A stretch of 64,000 nucleotides of DNA from Sander lucioperca (taxonomy: Eukaryota > Chordata > Actinopteri > Perciformes > Percidae). The notes below the pieces were generated by a model that worked only from the letters and a program-made list of their open reading frames with translations, did not search any database and was not told the DNA's origin. Positions 47,276 through 59,038 of this stretch are shown piece by piece (positions within the stretch are counted from its first letter, which is position 1; the number at the start of each line of letters is the position of its first letter). The stretch is taken from positions 24,888,156-24,952,155 of the forward strand of contig NC_050182.1 of NCBI RefSeq assembly GCF_008315115.2, given 5' to 3'. Made by a program: the position numbers and the translations under genes.

Positions 47276-48737
47276 TGCATCCCAAAAAACATTTCATCCA
47301 GAGTGATATGAAATTCACATAGGACATAAAGCTAAATATAATTGTAAAACTTTAATACTGACTTTGGTTACTGTTACAACATACTCATGACCACCAGTTT
47401 GAACCATCTTCTGGATATTGCAGTGGGTAACTTTGAATGAGAAATAAAAGGAAAACAAATGATTACACTTAAGGTTTATTAATTGCTGAAATATAATCAA
47501 CTACTGACTTCTCAGTAAATAATGTGATATAAATCTACTAAAACTATCATTTTTCTTCAGAAGAAAAAAAGCAAGGCTTGACAGGGGTATGAACATTTCA
47601 TGTGAATAAAGTGACATGATGTACTTAAAACGTATTTTTCTTTAGAAGAAAAAAAACAAAAACAAGGCTTGACAGTAAGAATATGATTGCAAATCAGCAA
47701 AAAGTAAAAGGGGTTAAGTATAAGATTGGCATGAAGACTGATTGGGTTACACACATAAATACATGGAATATTACATTTGTTTCTATTATGATAGGTCCTT
47801 GTCTTTAACACACCGTGAAGTACTGTAGAAATAATCACTGCTAAAAAGAGCATACAAATAACATGAGATAAACATGTGTTACAGTCCACTTGTTTAACCT
47901 ATTTTCAATCTCTTGGTATAAAAGCTACTGTAGGAATATCTCAAATAAATGAAGGAAAGTGAACATACTAAGCAAGGCTTTTTGGAAGTTTCGTACATTT
48001 TGGCAGGAGAGGAATCCTTGAAATGCTAATTACCAGCAACCTTGACAATTTATCTATATGTGATTCAATCACTAGGGAATATAGAGCAACTTTCAAATCA
48101 AGTTTACCACTACAAACTTCTGGGGATATACTGAATAAACCATCACATACTGTAGGAGTTATTTCACAACCTCAGCAAAAAACTTGACCAGAGAACAAAC
48201 ATGCACTGACAAACTATCAACAAAAGTTCTTTGTCCTCATGTCCCTACTCCTAATATATGCACTTTACATTTAAAAAAAAAAAAAAATCCTCAGAGCCTC
48301 TAAGTGAACAACAACAAGACAAAGTACACAGCAGAGACGTTTATCATACAGCATGAGGTTTAGCAGGGAGTCTAGTTATGGGGGAGAGAGATACATTAGC
48401 AGGTCATTACACCTAAACTTGTCTAGTAACTGCACAGTGTCAGCCAAGCATAGTGTCAATGCACTTAAGGGGTTAATGAACCTATGAAAACAGTCACGTC
48501 TTTGAAAACACCTTCCAATATGATCTGGAAGAATTTCTGGTGATATTTTATAGGATGCTCTACAGTAGTTGTTAACACACTCATTCTAATAGTCAGCAGA
48601 GTAGATGTCAACAGAGACGAGAGTAAAATGTTGCTAAAAGGCAGCATTTGCCTTTTCAAGTCCCTTTTTTTCTCACCTTCCCATTTCACAACTGAAATAT
48701 CCCTCTGGTATGCCACTTGTTTCAGATACCAGGATGC
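47276..48737 (-). other. znf865: znf865 3' UTR and flank
   Basis: AT-rich sequence with no coding frame, downstream of the znf865 stop codon. A minus-strand AATAAA at 47,475-47,480 would give a 3' UTR of about 1.26 kb. Two related direct repeats lie at 47,550-47,584 and 47,634-47,675. Confidence 0.5.
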
Positions 48738-51700
48738 TCAGTATCTGTATTGTCCTTGTAGGTATGGTATCTCCTCCTGACCCTCTTGGGCCTGTCTCTC
48801 TCCTGGTCTCTTTGAAAGCTTCAACCTGTTAGCATCTCCTCGCTGCAATCCTTTAGACCTGCGGCGGCAGGACACCTTGTGTCTGTAGAGCAGTGTAGCA
48901 TTCCAGAAGCGAGTGGAGCAGCGTCGGCAGGAGAAAGTCCCTCTGGCACGATGGGAGGCTCGATGGATGAAGGCTGCCAAAGGCCTGTGAGACTGCTTCC
49001 CACAAACACTGCACCTGAGTCGCTCCTGAGTGGTCGAGGCTTTTTGTGGGTGTTTAACTGCCTTGTGGACTAGCAGTCCCGCTTTACGGGAAAACACAGA
49101 ATTGGGGCATATAGGGCAGCCAAAGCGTTTCACAGGGACTTTGAGAGATGAAAGGATCTGCACCTTCATTCCCCCAGTGTTGACAAGCTTATACCCACCA
49201 CCCCCTGATCCTTCTCCTCGCCTAATTGTCAAACGAAGAGAGCCTTGTTTTTTATTCAACTGCCCTCTTATTGTACAACTTATCTTTCTCTTCTTTTTGC
49301 TTGCATCGAATCTGACTAAATCTTGGGATTCCCATTTATTTTCCCTCCTGTTGGACTTTTTTTTTTTCTTCTTCTGTCGTCTCATTTCATCGTGTGATAA
49401 CTGGATGCTGCAGTCAAGGTGTTGGTGGGACTGGGTACCTGACTGATGATGAAGATGATGGTGGGAGATATGATGATGTTGATGCAGATGATGATGTTCA
49501 GTGGAGGGCAGTTCCGTGAGGGGCTGGAACGGGGCTGTGGTGTGGAGTGTACGGCTACGGGATCCAGCTGGGTATATGTGCTCTCCTTTAACCCCGGCTG
49601 GGGAATGCGGGTGCTGGGGGGCCATGATTGTAGAGTTTGGAGGCAGAGGCTGCGAGTAAGATGGAGCATTAGAGGCTGAAGATTGGGGTGCAGCATCATA
49701 AAAGAGGGGAGAGTAACCAGCTGGTGGTTGCGGGGGTGGCTGTGGGTGGCTATGAGTGACAACACTAAGACTCTGCCCTCCATGGCCTTCTGTGGAAGGA
49801 GCCATCTGTAGCAGGGCATTGGTGGCAGCCTCACTCTCTGAGGTTGACTGATTAACATCACTCTGACCTCTGTTGTCTCCTGACCCACTGCCGCCCTCTT
49901 GCGGGTTAGGCGGTTCAGTGCGGGTCATCCCATGCTGCGATTGCCTATGTCGAGTGAGGCTGTTAGCGTAAGCAAATGCTTTCCCACATACCTCGCAGCA
50001 GAAGAGCTTTTCACCCCCACCTTCATGAACGGTCTGGTGATGGGCGGTCAGATGAAAGTGGTGGCGGAACGACTTCCAACATATAGCACAGGTGTAGAGT
50101 CGAGGTGGGGGCTGTGGGTGGGGTGGGGGTGGAGGCTGTTGCTGCGGATTGGTGTCTTGAGGCTTGACGTCTTGAGGGTAGGAGTAATAGGAGGTGCTTG
50201 GTGCTTGGTTCTGGCTCCTGTCCTGGGCCACGCTACATTGAGGGTTTGAGTTAAAGCTGTTAATGTTTTCCACAGCTGGTGTTGTGGGCACCTCTTCCAG
50301 CTCCCCTTTTTGGTGGAGTTTGCTGTGCCTCCGGAGGCTCTGGGAGTAACCAAACTCTTTCCCACAGATGCTGCATTTGTAATTCTTCGCCCCAGAGTGA
50401 ACCGTTTGATGCTTGCTGAGGTGAAATGCCTCTCTAAAATACTTTCCACAAACAGTGCAGTGATGGGGCTTCTCTCCAGTATGGATGCGGTCATGCCTGC
50501 GTAGGGTCTCACGACGTGCAAATCCCTTACCACAGACGCTGCAGAGGTGAGTGCGTGGGAGGCCACTGGGCCCCATTCTGGGGGTGTATTGCCTACGTTT
50601 GGGGGGCTGTCCACCAGCTGCAGGATCTTTCTTAGCTCTGGGTTTGCGGGGCCGTTTTGGTTTGGCAGTAGGATTCTGTGGGTTGCTGCTCATAGCCTCC
50701 TGGCTCCCACCACCTCTGAAATTCTTATCCATATTAGATGTTGATGAAGGTGAGCCCAGAGGACCTAAACCAAGACCACCTAGTAGACCTCCTATGATGT
50801 CTCCCCTATCATCCCCTCTATTTCCACTGTTACTAGCTGCTGTTATAGCAGATATTGCATTATTGACAGAGCTAGTGACATCATCCTCTGAGTCATCCAG
50901 TAGAGAAGAAAGGGGCAGGTGGGGCTGTTGCTGCGGATGGTGATGCTGGTTGTGGCTCTGTGAGTGTGGATGCAGTGTTGGAGCCAAGGGTGCCTTTCTC
51001 AGAGCTGGGCCCGCCATCCCACTTCCACAGGGGGAGGCACCAGAGTAGCATGGAGATGGATTACCTTGAGAACGATGGTCATCATGGTAGCCTGTGTAAC
51101 GATTCCGAGAGTAGTCAGTGGGGTATTTAGCATCTGTTCTGTCCCTGTCATTTGAATTCCCTCCCCTTCCAGACTGAAACAGACCATCACATCCTAAACC
51201 TGATTTTGGTTCTCCTTCCCCCACAATGATTACACCATCTTCTTCCTCAGTTTTCCCATAAATAACCCCTCTATTGCTCTGATAAGTTCCCCCTCCTCCG
51301 TTACCTCCGTTACCTCCTCCACACCCTCCCCCGACTCTGTCCTCACCATCAGATCCTGTCTTGCTGCCCCTTTGTTTGGGTCCCCTACCTGGCTTGCCGC
51401 AGGTGCCTGAGGCAGCATGGTTGAGTAGAGAGGTGCTCTCACGGAAGGCACGACCACAGGCGGGACATCGGAATGGCTTTTCCTCATGTATCTTCTCATG
51501 GCGTGTCAGTGACTCTCTACGATTAAAAGCCCGAGAGCAGGTGGAGCAGCCATATGGGCGGGCTGTTGAGTGTATAACACCATGTTGCAGGAGGTGCCCT
51601 TTTTTCTTAAAGCCTTTGCCACAATCAGAGCAATGAAATATTTTGTCTGGGCTAGGACAAGAATTGGTTGAGGGTTGGGGAGTTTCCTGGGTCGAATGGG

Positions 51701-53414
51701 GAAGGCTTGGGTCAGACTGTGTTTTAATGTGAATGGGGTTTGGGCCAGTAGTGGAAGAATTGCTAGTACCTGCTGTGGTTGGCTCATGCATGCGCATATG
51801 CCTGCGAAGGCTTGAAAGGTGGGGGAAGCTTTTGCCACACTCTCCACAGCTATAAACAGGCTCTGAATCAGACTCTGTGTTGTTGGCTTGCATTGAGCTC
51901 TGGTTATCAGATTTAGAGAGGTGAGAATCATTAGTAACTAGTACTGAGGCAGCAGTGGAGGAGGGAGCAGAGGAGGAGGAGGAAGAAACTACTGATGAGG
52001 ATGAAGATGATGAGGCAAGAAGGGATCCACCCATATTTGACATACCAACCCCACTCCCAATTAAAGCTGGGGGTTGACCATGACTAAGCCCTCCACCATT
52101 ACTACTAGTGGTGGGATTACCACTGTGGCTACCGTGGCCATGGCCGCTGCTGCTATTACTATTGCTATCAGATTTTCTCTGTGGCAAATAGCCAGCCATA
52201 GCTTTCTTCCTCCTACTGCTACTGCCACCGCTACTACTACTTCCACCTCCACTGCTTTCCCCTTTACCATCATCCTTTGATAAAGATAAATGAAGTGGCA
52301 AGGGGAGTGGCAAACCTGCTTCCTGCTGCATCAGAGAAGCTATCTGATTTGATGAGAGTACAGGGATGCCCTGGAAGTCAAAGCCACCCAGTGATGAGGG
52401 CTGAGAGCCTGGGTGGAGCGGGTGGTGATGGGAATGAGAGTGAGGATGAGAAAGGGTGTGAGGTGGAAGCTGTTGCTGCTGGGGTGGCTGCTGTGGACCC
52501 TGCTGTGACTGGGGAGTGGAGTGGCCATGTGAGTGAGAAGAATGCAAAGCAGGAGGCGGAGCAAGGCTAGTACTAGGCTCCCCGCCTGTCTGACTTAAAC
52601 CAATCCCTAAGTGGTTATGCGTTCCCTGTTGAACAAGAAATTGCTCTAAACTAGTATTAGCAGGCACCCCAGAAAGGAAATACTGATTAGCAGCTAACAT
52701 GCAACTAAATTGTTGGTGAAGGCTTCGTGCATCAGACTGGGCCCCAACCAACTGGTGTCCCAATGAGCTGACTGCACTGCTGCTTGAAGGGTTATTAGAG
52801 GTGGCCACAGATGTTGAAGGGGAAGGAGAGGAAGAGGAGGGACCAGATGTTACTTGAGGAACAGAGAGGCCGGGGTGCAGAGGAGGAGGGGGCGGAGGTG
52901 CTGATGTTACTAATCCTCCTAACCCCCCAGCACTCCCACTACTGCTACTTCCCCCAGCAAAGTGCTCAAAGCGGCCTACACCTGGGTGTAACTGCTCCTG
53001 TGCTAGTGCTGCCTCAGACGGGTGGAAAGAGCGCAGGAACTGTGGGTAGCCTGATGAATGGCTTGAGCTGCTGCTGCTCATCTTGCTTGACTTTGAACGA
53101 GAGCTCTGAGATGAGGAAGGCTGTTGTTGTAAAGGTGGGGGAGGAGGGGCACTCATCTTGGCAAAAATGGAGGCAGAATCAGAAAAGGCGTTACCTCTTG
53201 ACCCCTGCAGGGGTCCCAAGCCAAGTCCAGACAGAAGAGCTCCAGAAGATTCAGCCTGCTGCTGCTGCTGCTGCTGCTGGAGTTGATGCTGGTGAAGTTG
53301 AACTTGCTGTTGATGCTGTAGTTGTCGATCTAAACCAAGGCCTTTAAACTGGTGGGCCTGGTGCCCACTTAACATCTCTATAATGTCCAGATTGTATTTT
53401 CCAAATTGGAACAT
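48738..53414 (-). CDS. znf865: ZNF865-like multi-C2H2 zinc-finger protein, single large coding exon
   Basis: One uninterrupted 1,558-codon frame. The N-terminus (MFQFGKYNLDIIEMLSGHQ) is followed by poly-Q, poly-S and poly-H low-complexity segments. Twelve C2H2 or C2H2-like fingers lie in four groups: residues about 519-670 (4, the fourth degenerate), 954-1032 (3), 1105-1160 (2) and 1430-1515 (3, the last two atypical). The middle group (CGKGFARRETLRRHDRIH, REAFHLSKHQTVHS, EFGYSQSLRRHSKLH) closely follows human ZNF865 as recalled, which supports the name, as does a znf524-like gene in the same window: ZNF524 and ZNF865 are adjacent in human. A basic KPKRPRKPRAKK stretch before group 2 is a likely NLS or AT-hook. 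It is a predicted nuclear DNA-binding protein of unknown targets. The frame stays open about 100 nt upstream of this ATG, so an N-terminal extension from a spliced upstream exon is possible. Confidence 0.82.
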   Translation of the reverse strand: MFQFGKYNLDIIEMLSGHQAHQFKGLGLDRQLQHQQQVQLHQHQLQQQQQQQQAESSGALLSGLGLGPLQGSRGNAFSDSASIFAKMSAPPPPPLQQQPSSSQSSRSKSSKMSSSSSSHSSGYPQFLRSFHPSEAALAQEQLHPGVGRFEHFAGGSSSSGSAGGLGGLVTSAPPPPPPLHPGLSVPQVTSGPSSSSPSPSTSVATSNNPSSSSAVSSLGHQLVGAQSDARSLHQQFSCMLAANQYFLSGVPANTSLEQFLVQQGTHNHLGIGLSQTGGEPSTSLAPPPALHSSHSHGHSTPQSQQGPQQPPQQQQLPPHTLSHPHSHSHHHPLHPGSQPSSLGGFDFQGIPVLSSNQIASLMQQEAGLPLPLPLHLSLSKDDGKGESSGGGSSSSGGSSSRRKKAMAGYLPQRKSDSNSNSSSGHGHGSHSGNPTTSSNGGGLSHGQPPALIGSGVGMSNMGGSLLASSSSSSSVVSSSSSSAPSSTAASVLVTNDSHLSKSDNQSSMQANNTESDSEPVYSCGECGKSFPHLSSLRRHMRMHEPTTAGTSNSSTTGPNPIHIKTQSDPSLPHSTQETPQPSTNSCPSPDKIFHCSDCGKGFKKKGHLLQHGVIHSTARPYGCSTCSRAFNRRESLTRHEKIHEEKPFRCPACGRAFRESTSLLNHAASGTCGKPGRGPKQRGSKTGSDGEDRVGGGCGGGNGGNGGGGTYQSNRGVIYGKTEEEDGVIIVGEGEPKSGLGCDGLFQSGRGGNSNDRDRTDAKYPTDYSRNRYTGYHDDHRSQGNPSPCYSGASPCGSGMAGPALRKAPLAPTLHPHSQSHNQHHHPQQQPHLPLSSLLDDSEDDVTSSVNNAISAITAASNSGNRGDDRGDIIGGLLGGLGLGPLGSPSSTSNMDKNFRGGGSQEAMSSNPQNPTAKPKRPRKPRAKKDPAAGGQPPKRRQYTPRMGPSGLPRTHLCSVCGKGFARRETLRRHDRIHTGEKPHHCTVCGKYFREAFHLSKHQTVHSGAKNYKCSICGKEFGYSQSLRRHSKLHQKGELEEVPTTPAVENINSFNSNPQCSVAQDRSQNQAPSTSYYSYPQDVKPQDTNPQQQPPPPPHPQPPPRLYTCAICWKSFRHHFHLTAHHQTVHEGGGEKLFCCEVCGKAFAYANSLTRHRQSQHGMTRTEPPNPQEGGSGSGDNRGQSDVNQSTSESEAATNALLQMAPSTEGHGGQSLSVVTHSHPQPPPQPPAGYSPLFYDAAPQSSASNAPSYSQPLPPNSTIMAPQHPHSPAGVKGEHIYPAGSRSRTLHTTAPFQPLTELPSTEHHHLHQHHHISHHHLHHQSGTQSHQHLDCSIQLSHDEMRRQKKKKKKSNRRENKWESQDLVRFDASKKKRKISCTIRGQLNKKQGSLRLTIRRGEGSGGGGYKLVNTGGMKVQILSSLKVPVKRFGCPICPNSVFSRKAGLLVHKAVKHPQKASTTQERLRCSVCGKQSHRPLAAFIHRASHRARGTFSCRRCSTRFWNATLLYRHKVSCRRRSKGLQRGDANRLKLSKRPGERQAQEGQEEIPYLQGQYRY

Positions 53415-56400
53415 TTCCCACTCACTGGCACATGGGGGTGCAGGGGCCCAACCTCCAGGACTAGGAGTGGCAACAGTGATTCCACCACTGACTGGTGAAA
53501 GACAAACTTTACCCTAAGGGTGAGGTTATGCTACTATTTATTCCAGCACTACTTGAATGTCTTAAATCTAAAGTTCGTCTCTCCAGATAGTTTACTTCTG
53601 GTGCTGCTATTCCCTGTTGAATATCCACTGCCCACACTCTACTTCCAAATGAGTGGGGTGGCCGGGAAGATGGGTTTATGATCAAAGGGTAAAAGTGTCT
53701 TTTAGACAGGTAGATGAGTTCCACCTAATTTTCAAAATTGCTTAGAATAGTTTTTATTGAGAAGCAGTTCAAATGACTTCTTGTTTCCCTTGAGAGTTAT
53801 AGCGTTGACATTATCCTTCATCTAAGCAAGATTCCGCATCCGTGTTCAGGCAAGACGTTCCTACAGCTGAAAAAACACAATTCACAAAGAGATGAAAGTC
53901 ATAGAGAGGAACAGGACTATAACTTTTAATCAATTGTAACTTACTGTCCCTTGTTAATAGGCCTTTAACCTATAACACAATACCCCATCCATTAAGGCGA
54001 ATCTATAGAAACCTATATCTGCACTGTACCATTACAAAACACAGAGATTGATCTCAATGGCTGACATTAATTCAGTTCTGTAATTGCCAATCAAAATACT
54101 TGACTGGAAAGACTATAATGACATCAAGTTTAGTAGAATACTTTGACGTTAGATTTTAATTTGCCCTGTTTCCTATATATGTATATATTTCCTATGTATA
54201 TATTTCCTATATATATATATATATATATAAGATTTGATACCACAAATTAGTAATTGTTATGTTAAGTTTTAGTTATCAGTAGTTTCTTATTCATGCTGCA
54301 ATTTACCTACCAAAGGTTATATTATTGTGAGCCAATTAGCCCCTCAGTTTAAGTGAGAAATGTGACCAATATACAATTCAATGCCCGGTTACAGTTTCTG
54401 TTTATGTGAGGTGAAGAAATACACATCTAGACTATTTAATTTATAAGCCACTTTAACATGTTAGTAAACATCTTTTTTGTTTTGTAATAACTTACCATGA
54501 TGTGGTTCTGCTGGATTGCAGCACAACCAGAATTGTTGCATGAATGCCAATTCGTTATATCATTAGGTTCATCTTTACTAAGGAGGCAAAAGTTACTTTC
54601 AACATGCTTACCGCCTACGCATATAGCTGTTCATTAAGGTAAATTAGTGGTGAAAGGAGACCCACCACAAAGCTACTTTTGGCATAGTGACCCAATTTAT
54701 GACAATATTACACACTGACTTACCAATATCTCATACTGTATTCTGTACAGTAAAAATACAGTATACGTGGCTATCTCTGCAAGTATGAAATGTTTATTGA
54801 GGAAGATGTACAGACATAACACATAGAGGTGTAGCAGTGTTGCATTAAAACCCACATTAGACAGCAGATGCCTCACTTTGGTTAAATGCAGGTGTGTGCA
54901 CATAACTGATTATTTGTATTCTACCCACACTACTTACACTGGTGGCATCCCTGCTACATTTTACCATCTATGCTGTCACAGTGCATAGATGGAGAATGCA
55001 ATGCTGCAAATCATGACTTTACTTATTGCCACAAGGAAGTTGATAGTTTTTCCCGTCTACATTTTGTGCTAACAGAAATCTATTTCTAGCCCCATACCTC
55101 AGCATACTTTCGCCATTGATGTTTTTCGTTTCAGTTTAAGTTTGTTTATTACTAGATAGTCACAAAGGTATACAAATATTCAGTACATTAAACAATCGTC
55201 AGTTTCATTCTTCCCATAATGTAAAAATACTCTATGTGGGATTGTCTTTTCATAAATGTCCACAAAGTAATATTAGTAGTGGTCAATCACCTGAGTAGGC
55301 CAAGTGGGGGTAATTACACAGTATCAGGTGCTGTGTAGTACCTTTGGGTAGGTCAAGAGGATGACTGGCCTGTAGATATCAAGTAACAGCCATTCACATT
55401 GCACATTCTCTGTAATACCGGTAGTCATAATTCATCATGTACATTGAATTATATGTATTCATATCTATGGCACTAAACTGTTTTTGTTATACCTGTACTC
55501 ACTATGTGCAGTGACATTAAAGTTGGATTATATCTAATCTAACCCCAACTATCAACAATATGACGAACCTTTACAATTTAATTACATGAATCCACTTAAA
55601 TCCACTTCTCACTGCCAAAATAGGGAGAATAGAGAATTTAACTGTTGCGTTGTGCATTAGTCTTAAACTACATAAAGGTAAGTTGTCGTTTGCATTAAAA
55701 TGTCCCATTATTGTACTTCTGAAAAGCCTGAACGTGCACTGGCTACGGTAAAATCACTCACTTTGAATTTCGTTTTGCTCACCTCGTAATAACTTACCGT
55801 TTCCTCTAATCGAAGCGATGAACCTAGTGGAGAGTGAGCTCCCCTGGCAGACGAGGGAGATAATCTATCGCATATTTCACCGCCTCTCATTTTAATGAAA
55901 ATCACCAATCCTGTGAAGAAGGGTAGAGATGCTCAAATTAACATCAGTATCACACCCGCTGCACAATGTAAACATTAGCAGTGTCTTACAGGCGCAAGTA
56001 TAACGGATGCACTCGAGGAGGCATCCTGTAATAGTATTGGCTCACATTTGGAGGAAAAAAAGGAAAACATTGGACGCGCTTGCATGCAAAACTTCACGGT
56101 TCTCCTTAGCATCATATTTTACACTGGCTTGGCGTGCTTAGCCATTTGGTCCCACACGCGAAGCTCTAGAAAACCACATAACCGCTGTAGCTAACGTTAG
56201 CCATCTTTCCAACCCACATTATTAAAAATATGCCCACTGCCGTTAGTTAACATTACGATGCTGGCGTTAGCATATACATAATGCGTAACATATATTCGAC
56301 AAATGTTTACCTACGCATCCAGTTGCAGATGGATGAGGCCTGTCACGCCTTCTTCTAACTGCCTAGCTAGCTATCGTCCGCTTCCATTTCTGCGTGCTGT

Positions 56401-56640
56401 TTTCCAGTCGTTAGCCAGAGCCATTTTCACTGATGCTGAGCTGCGTGAACACTTACACGGTTTCCACAAGAAATCAACGCCGACGGATACCGCAGGCGCC
56501 TCCTTGCCATTTGATAAGGACCGTTTGCGTCGACAGGGAGCTTTCACTAAAGATTTCAACGGCCGAGAAAATTTGGATGGTCGGTGATAATATTTTTGGG
56601 TAAAAGTGAGTGACGTGTGCTCCCTTAACATCGGTCCTTT
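53415..56640 (-). promoter_or_regulatory. znf865: znf865 5' region with a probable 5' UTR exon and promoter
   Basis: TTCACCAG on the minus strand at about 53,495 could be the acceptor of the coding exon. ACTTAC at 55,792-55,797 is a consensus minus-strand donor (GTAAGT) and would end a 5' non-coding exon beginning somewhere up to 56.6 kb, where CpG content rises (56,300-56,700). An (AT)n tract is at 54,210-54,228. At 55,480-55,545 a LINE-like tail (GTGACATTAAAGTTGGATTA, then TCTAATCTAA) is visible. The splice assignments are inference. Confidence 0.45.
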
Positions 56641-57229
56641 CCGGCCCTTGTAATATTTCCGGGTAGCACTAGCGGTGGCTGCATAGGGCTCACAGCGGTA
56701 TCACCGTTTGGTAAAAGGGGACTCCTCTTCCACAAACGTTGCACATTCCTATAATTAGTGTCCATTCCACTTCCACAACACTCTTTCCGATTATATCAAA
56801 AGTTGCAGTCTCAGTGGGAGGTTCAGGACTTCTCCCTAGGCTGCATAATGGCTGATGTCTTATAGGCCTATTTTATCCGAGGAATAATATATATTTTGGC
56901 TATAACTAATAAATACATAGCATAATGTGAAAAAAACATGTTGGGAGCTTTTAGTCTGTCTCTTTGTATTAGTTATTCAAGATCTTAGGGTTAAGCATAG
57001 GAACAGGTAGGCTATTGATGCATGAAAAAACAGCCAATCAAAATGAATAAATTATATATAAATATATGTATGAATTAATATAGTAATATGACATTTGTTA
57101 ATTGTAATATATTTTTGACTAAAGTACACTTTATTCAAAGGAGATGGCATATATTTCTTCAGACAATCTACATCCACTTTACTTCCAATTAACTGTTTAC
57201 AGTCCCATTTGTTTGTTTGTCTGGATATT

Positions 57230-57290
57230 TTCAGGTTCAGGTTCAGGTTACTTTATTGGTACCCGTAGATAAACTTGGATTTGATTCAGT
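57230..57290 (-). mobile_element. Reverse-oriented LINE-type 3' tail
   Basis: Minus strand reads ACGGGTACCAATAAAGTAAC followed by CCTGAA units, a typical teleost LINE tail. Confidence 0.45.
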
Positions 57291-58512
57291 TGTTATAATA
57301 ACAGAGATGTGAATTATTCCAGCTCTGTGCCTCTCTGATATTTAAGGATGGCAATGGTGTGCACAGAGCATGTAGGATGCAGAATCTTTTGCTCAGGACC
57401 ATCAAAGGCCCTGAAAGCCTTGACTCACACGCATACATTTGCAATTTGAATATTAATTTGTCTTTTATAACAAATGTGTCTTTTTGAGCTACAGTGAGTG
57501 TAATAAACTGAGCCTAATTTATGAAAACTGGGGGTTTCACTTTACTTAGCAGATATATAGTGCATTAATGGTTACAGGTGTTGGACAGTGTGGGCAGCTT
57601 ATTACATTTTGAGTGAAGGCTTCATGCAGGTTTTGTCTCAGAACTGAGAAGCCACTGAACCTCCTGGTGGTGAAATGTGCAAATTACAATGATAGCAATG
57701 CATCAGTGGCTGCCAGTGCCTTAACCAAACATAATATTTTCCGTGCCCTTCGTGTACCTCCGGAAAAAAAATATTTCTGTATCAGTACAATGTCACCGTC
57801 TGCTCTTTTATATAAGTTTAATACATCTTGGTGCAATAAATGAAATCACAGGAGGTTTTAAATATGAGCTCCATAGCCCTCACCCCACTTTCCAGCAGGT
57901 ACAGTATTATGTAACTCTGTACTCAGACGGTCTAGAGCTGTGAATTATATGAAGACAAATTTGGCCTTTTCATTTCATGTTGTAAAAGCACCATTGTCCA
58001 CTCCCACTGGCACTGTATAGCCTTAATGTGGCTTATACAATATCTCACATCCTGGTGATGTGGGATTTTATCAAAATGCCACTCTGTGTACTCACTAACC
58101 TATTGAAGACTAAAAGGCTTTTTGTTTATATAGAGTCATTGCTTCTGGTTTGACCCCTTATAAAACCTTCATTTGTTTATATGATTATTTTAAAATCTAA
58201 TTTCACAACATATTGCCACTGACGGAGCCACTGGTCTCAAAACTGCGCGTGGCTGGTTGCACAAACATGTTATTCTGGTCTGTCATATATCAGACACACG
58301 TGTCATTTCAGCAATTGGCCTAAAGTGAGGTAGACATTTTTTTGCAAAAATAGCCAATCTCAGGCCACGTCTCAACTGAGATGTTCTTCTGTAAAAAACA
58401 ATCAGCGACAAGTGGAACAAAATATTGTATAGTGAGCAATGAGAATATTTTAAATAGATTTCACCAAGTCAAACAGTCATCACTGAATTTTATGGTAAAA
58501 TGTCTATGTGAC

Positions 58513-59038
58513 CAGTGGCAGAATATACCAAGGTAAATACTTAAGTACTATACTTAAGTATGATTTTAAGGTACTTGTACTTTACTTGAGTATTTCCATT
58601 TTGTGCTACTTTATTCTTACTCAACTATAGTTCAGTGGGAAATATTGTACTTATTACTCCTCTAATTACTTTACAGATTAAGATTTTACAAAACGTATGA
58701 GTTTATAAAATATGAAGCACTGTTGTAGATTAAACTGCTCAACAATAGTAATACAAAAACAAACCTCGACCAGCTTCAACAGTAAAATGCTACGTACACA
58801 CGAATGCATCAGTAATAATAATCCAATAATATAATTTATAATACACAATAATACTCACAGGTGTCACTTTCTGCTTTGTAAGTACTGTTGCTTTTGATAC
58901 TCTAAGTGCATGTTGCTAAAAATACTTGTTATTCTTATTGCAGGACGTTTACTCATTATCCAGTATTTTAATTTTGCAGGCCTAATACTTTTACTTCAGT
59001 AGCGTATACATAGGAAATAAATACTTCCTCCATCACTG
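58513..59038 (+). mobile_element. TIR-type interspersed repeat, copy 4 (nearly full length)
   Basis: Left end CAGTGGCAGAATATACCAAG, right end ACTTCCTCCATCACTG. Landmarks GGTACTTGTACTTTACTTGA, ATTAAACTGCTCAACA and CAGTAAAATGCTACGTACAC are shared with copy 3 or with the family in general. No coding frame. Confidence 0.75.

Noticed and set aside
49382..49888. 168-codon minus-strand frame and others within 48.7-53.4 kb
   Set aside because: Out-of-frame shadows of the znf865 coding exon.
56371..56631. 86-codon minus-strand frame at the znf865 5' end
   Set aside because: Basic residues reflect CpG-rich 5' UTR or promoter sequence; no conserved motif and no link to the znf865 frame.
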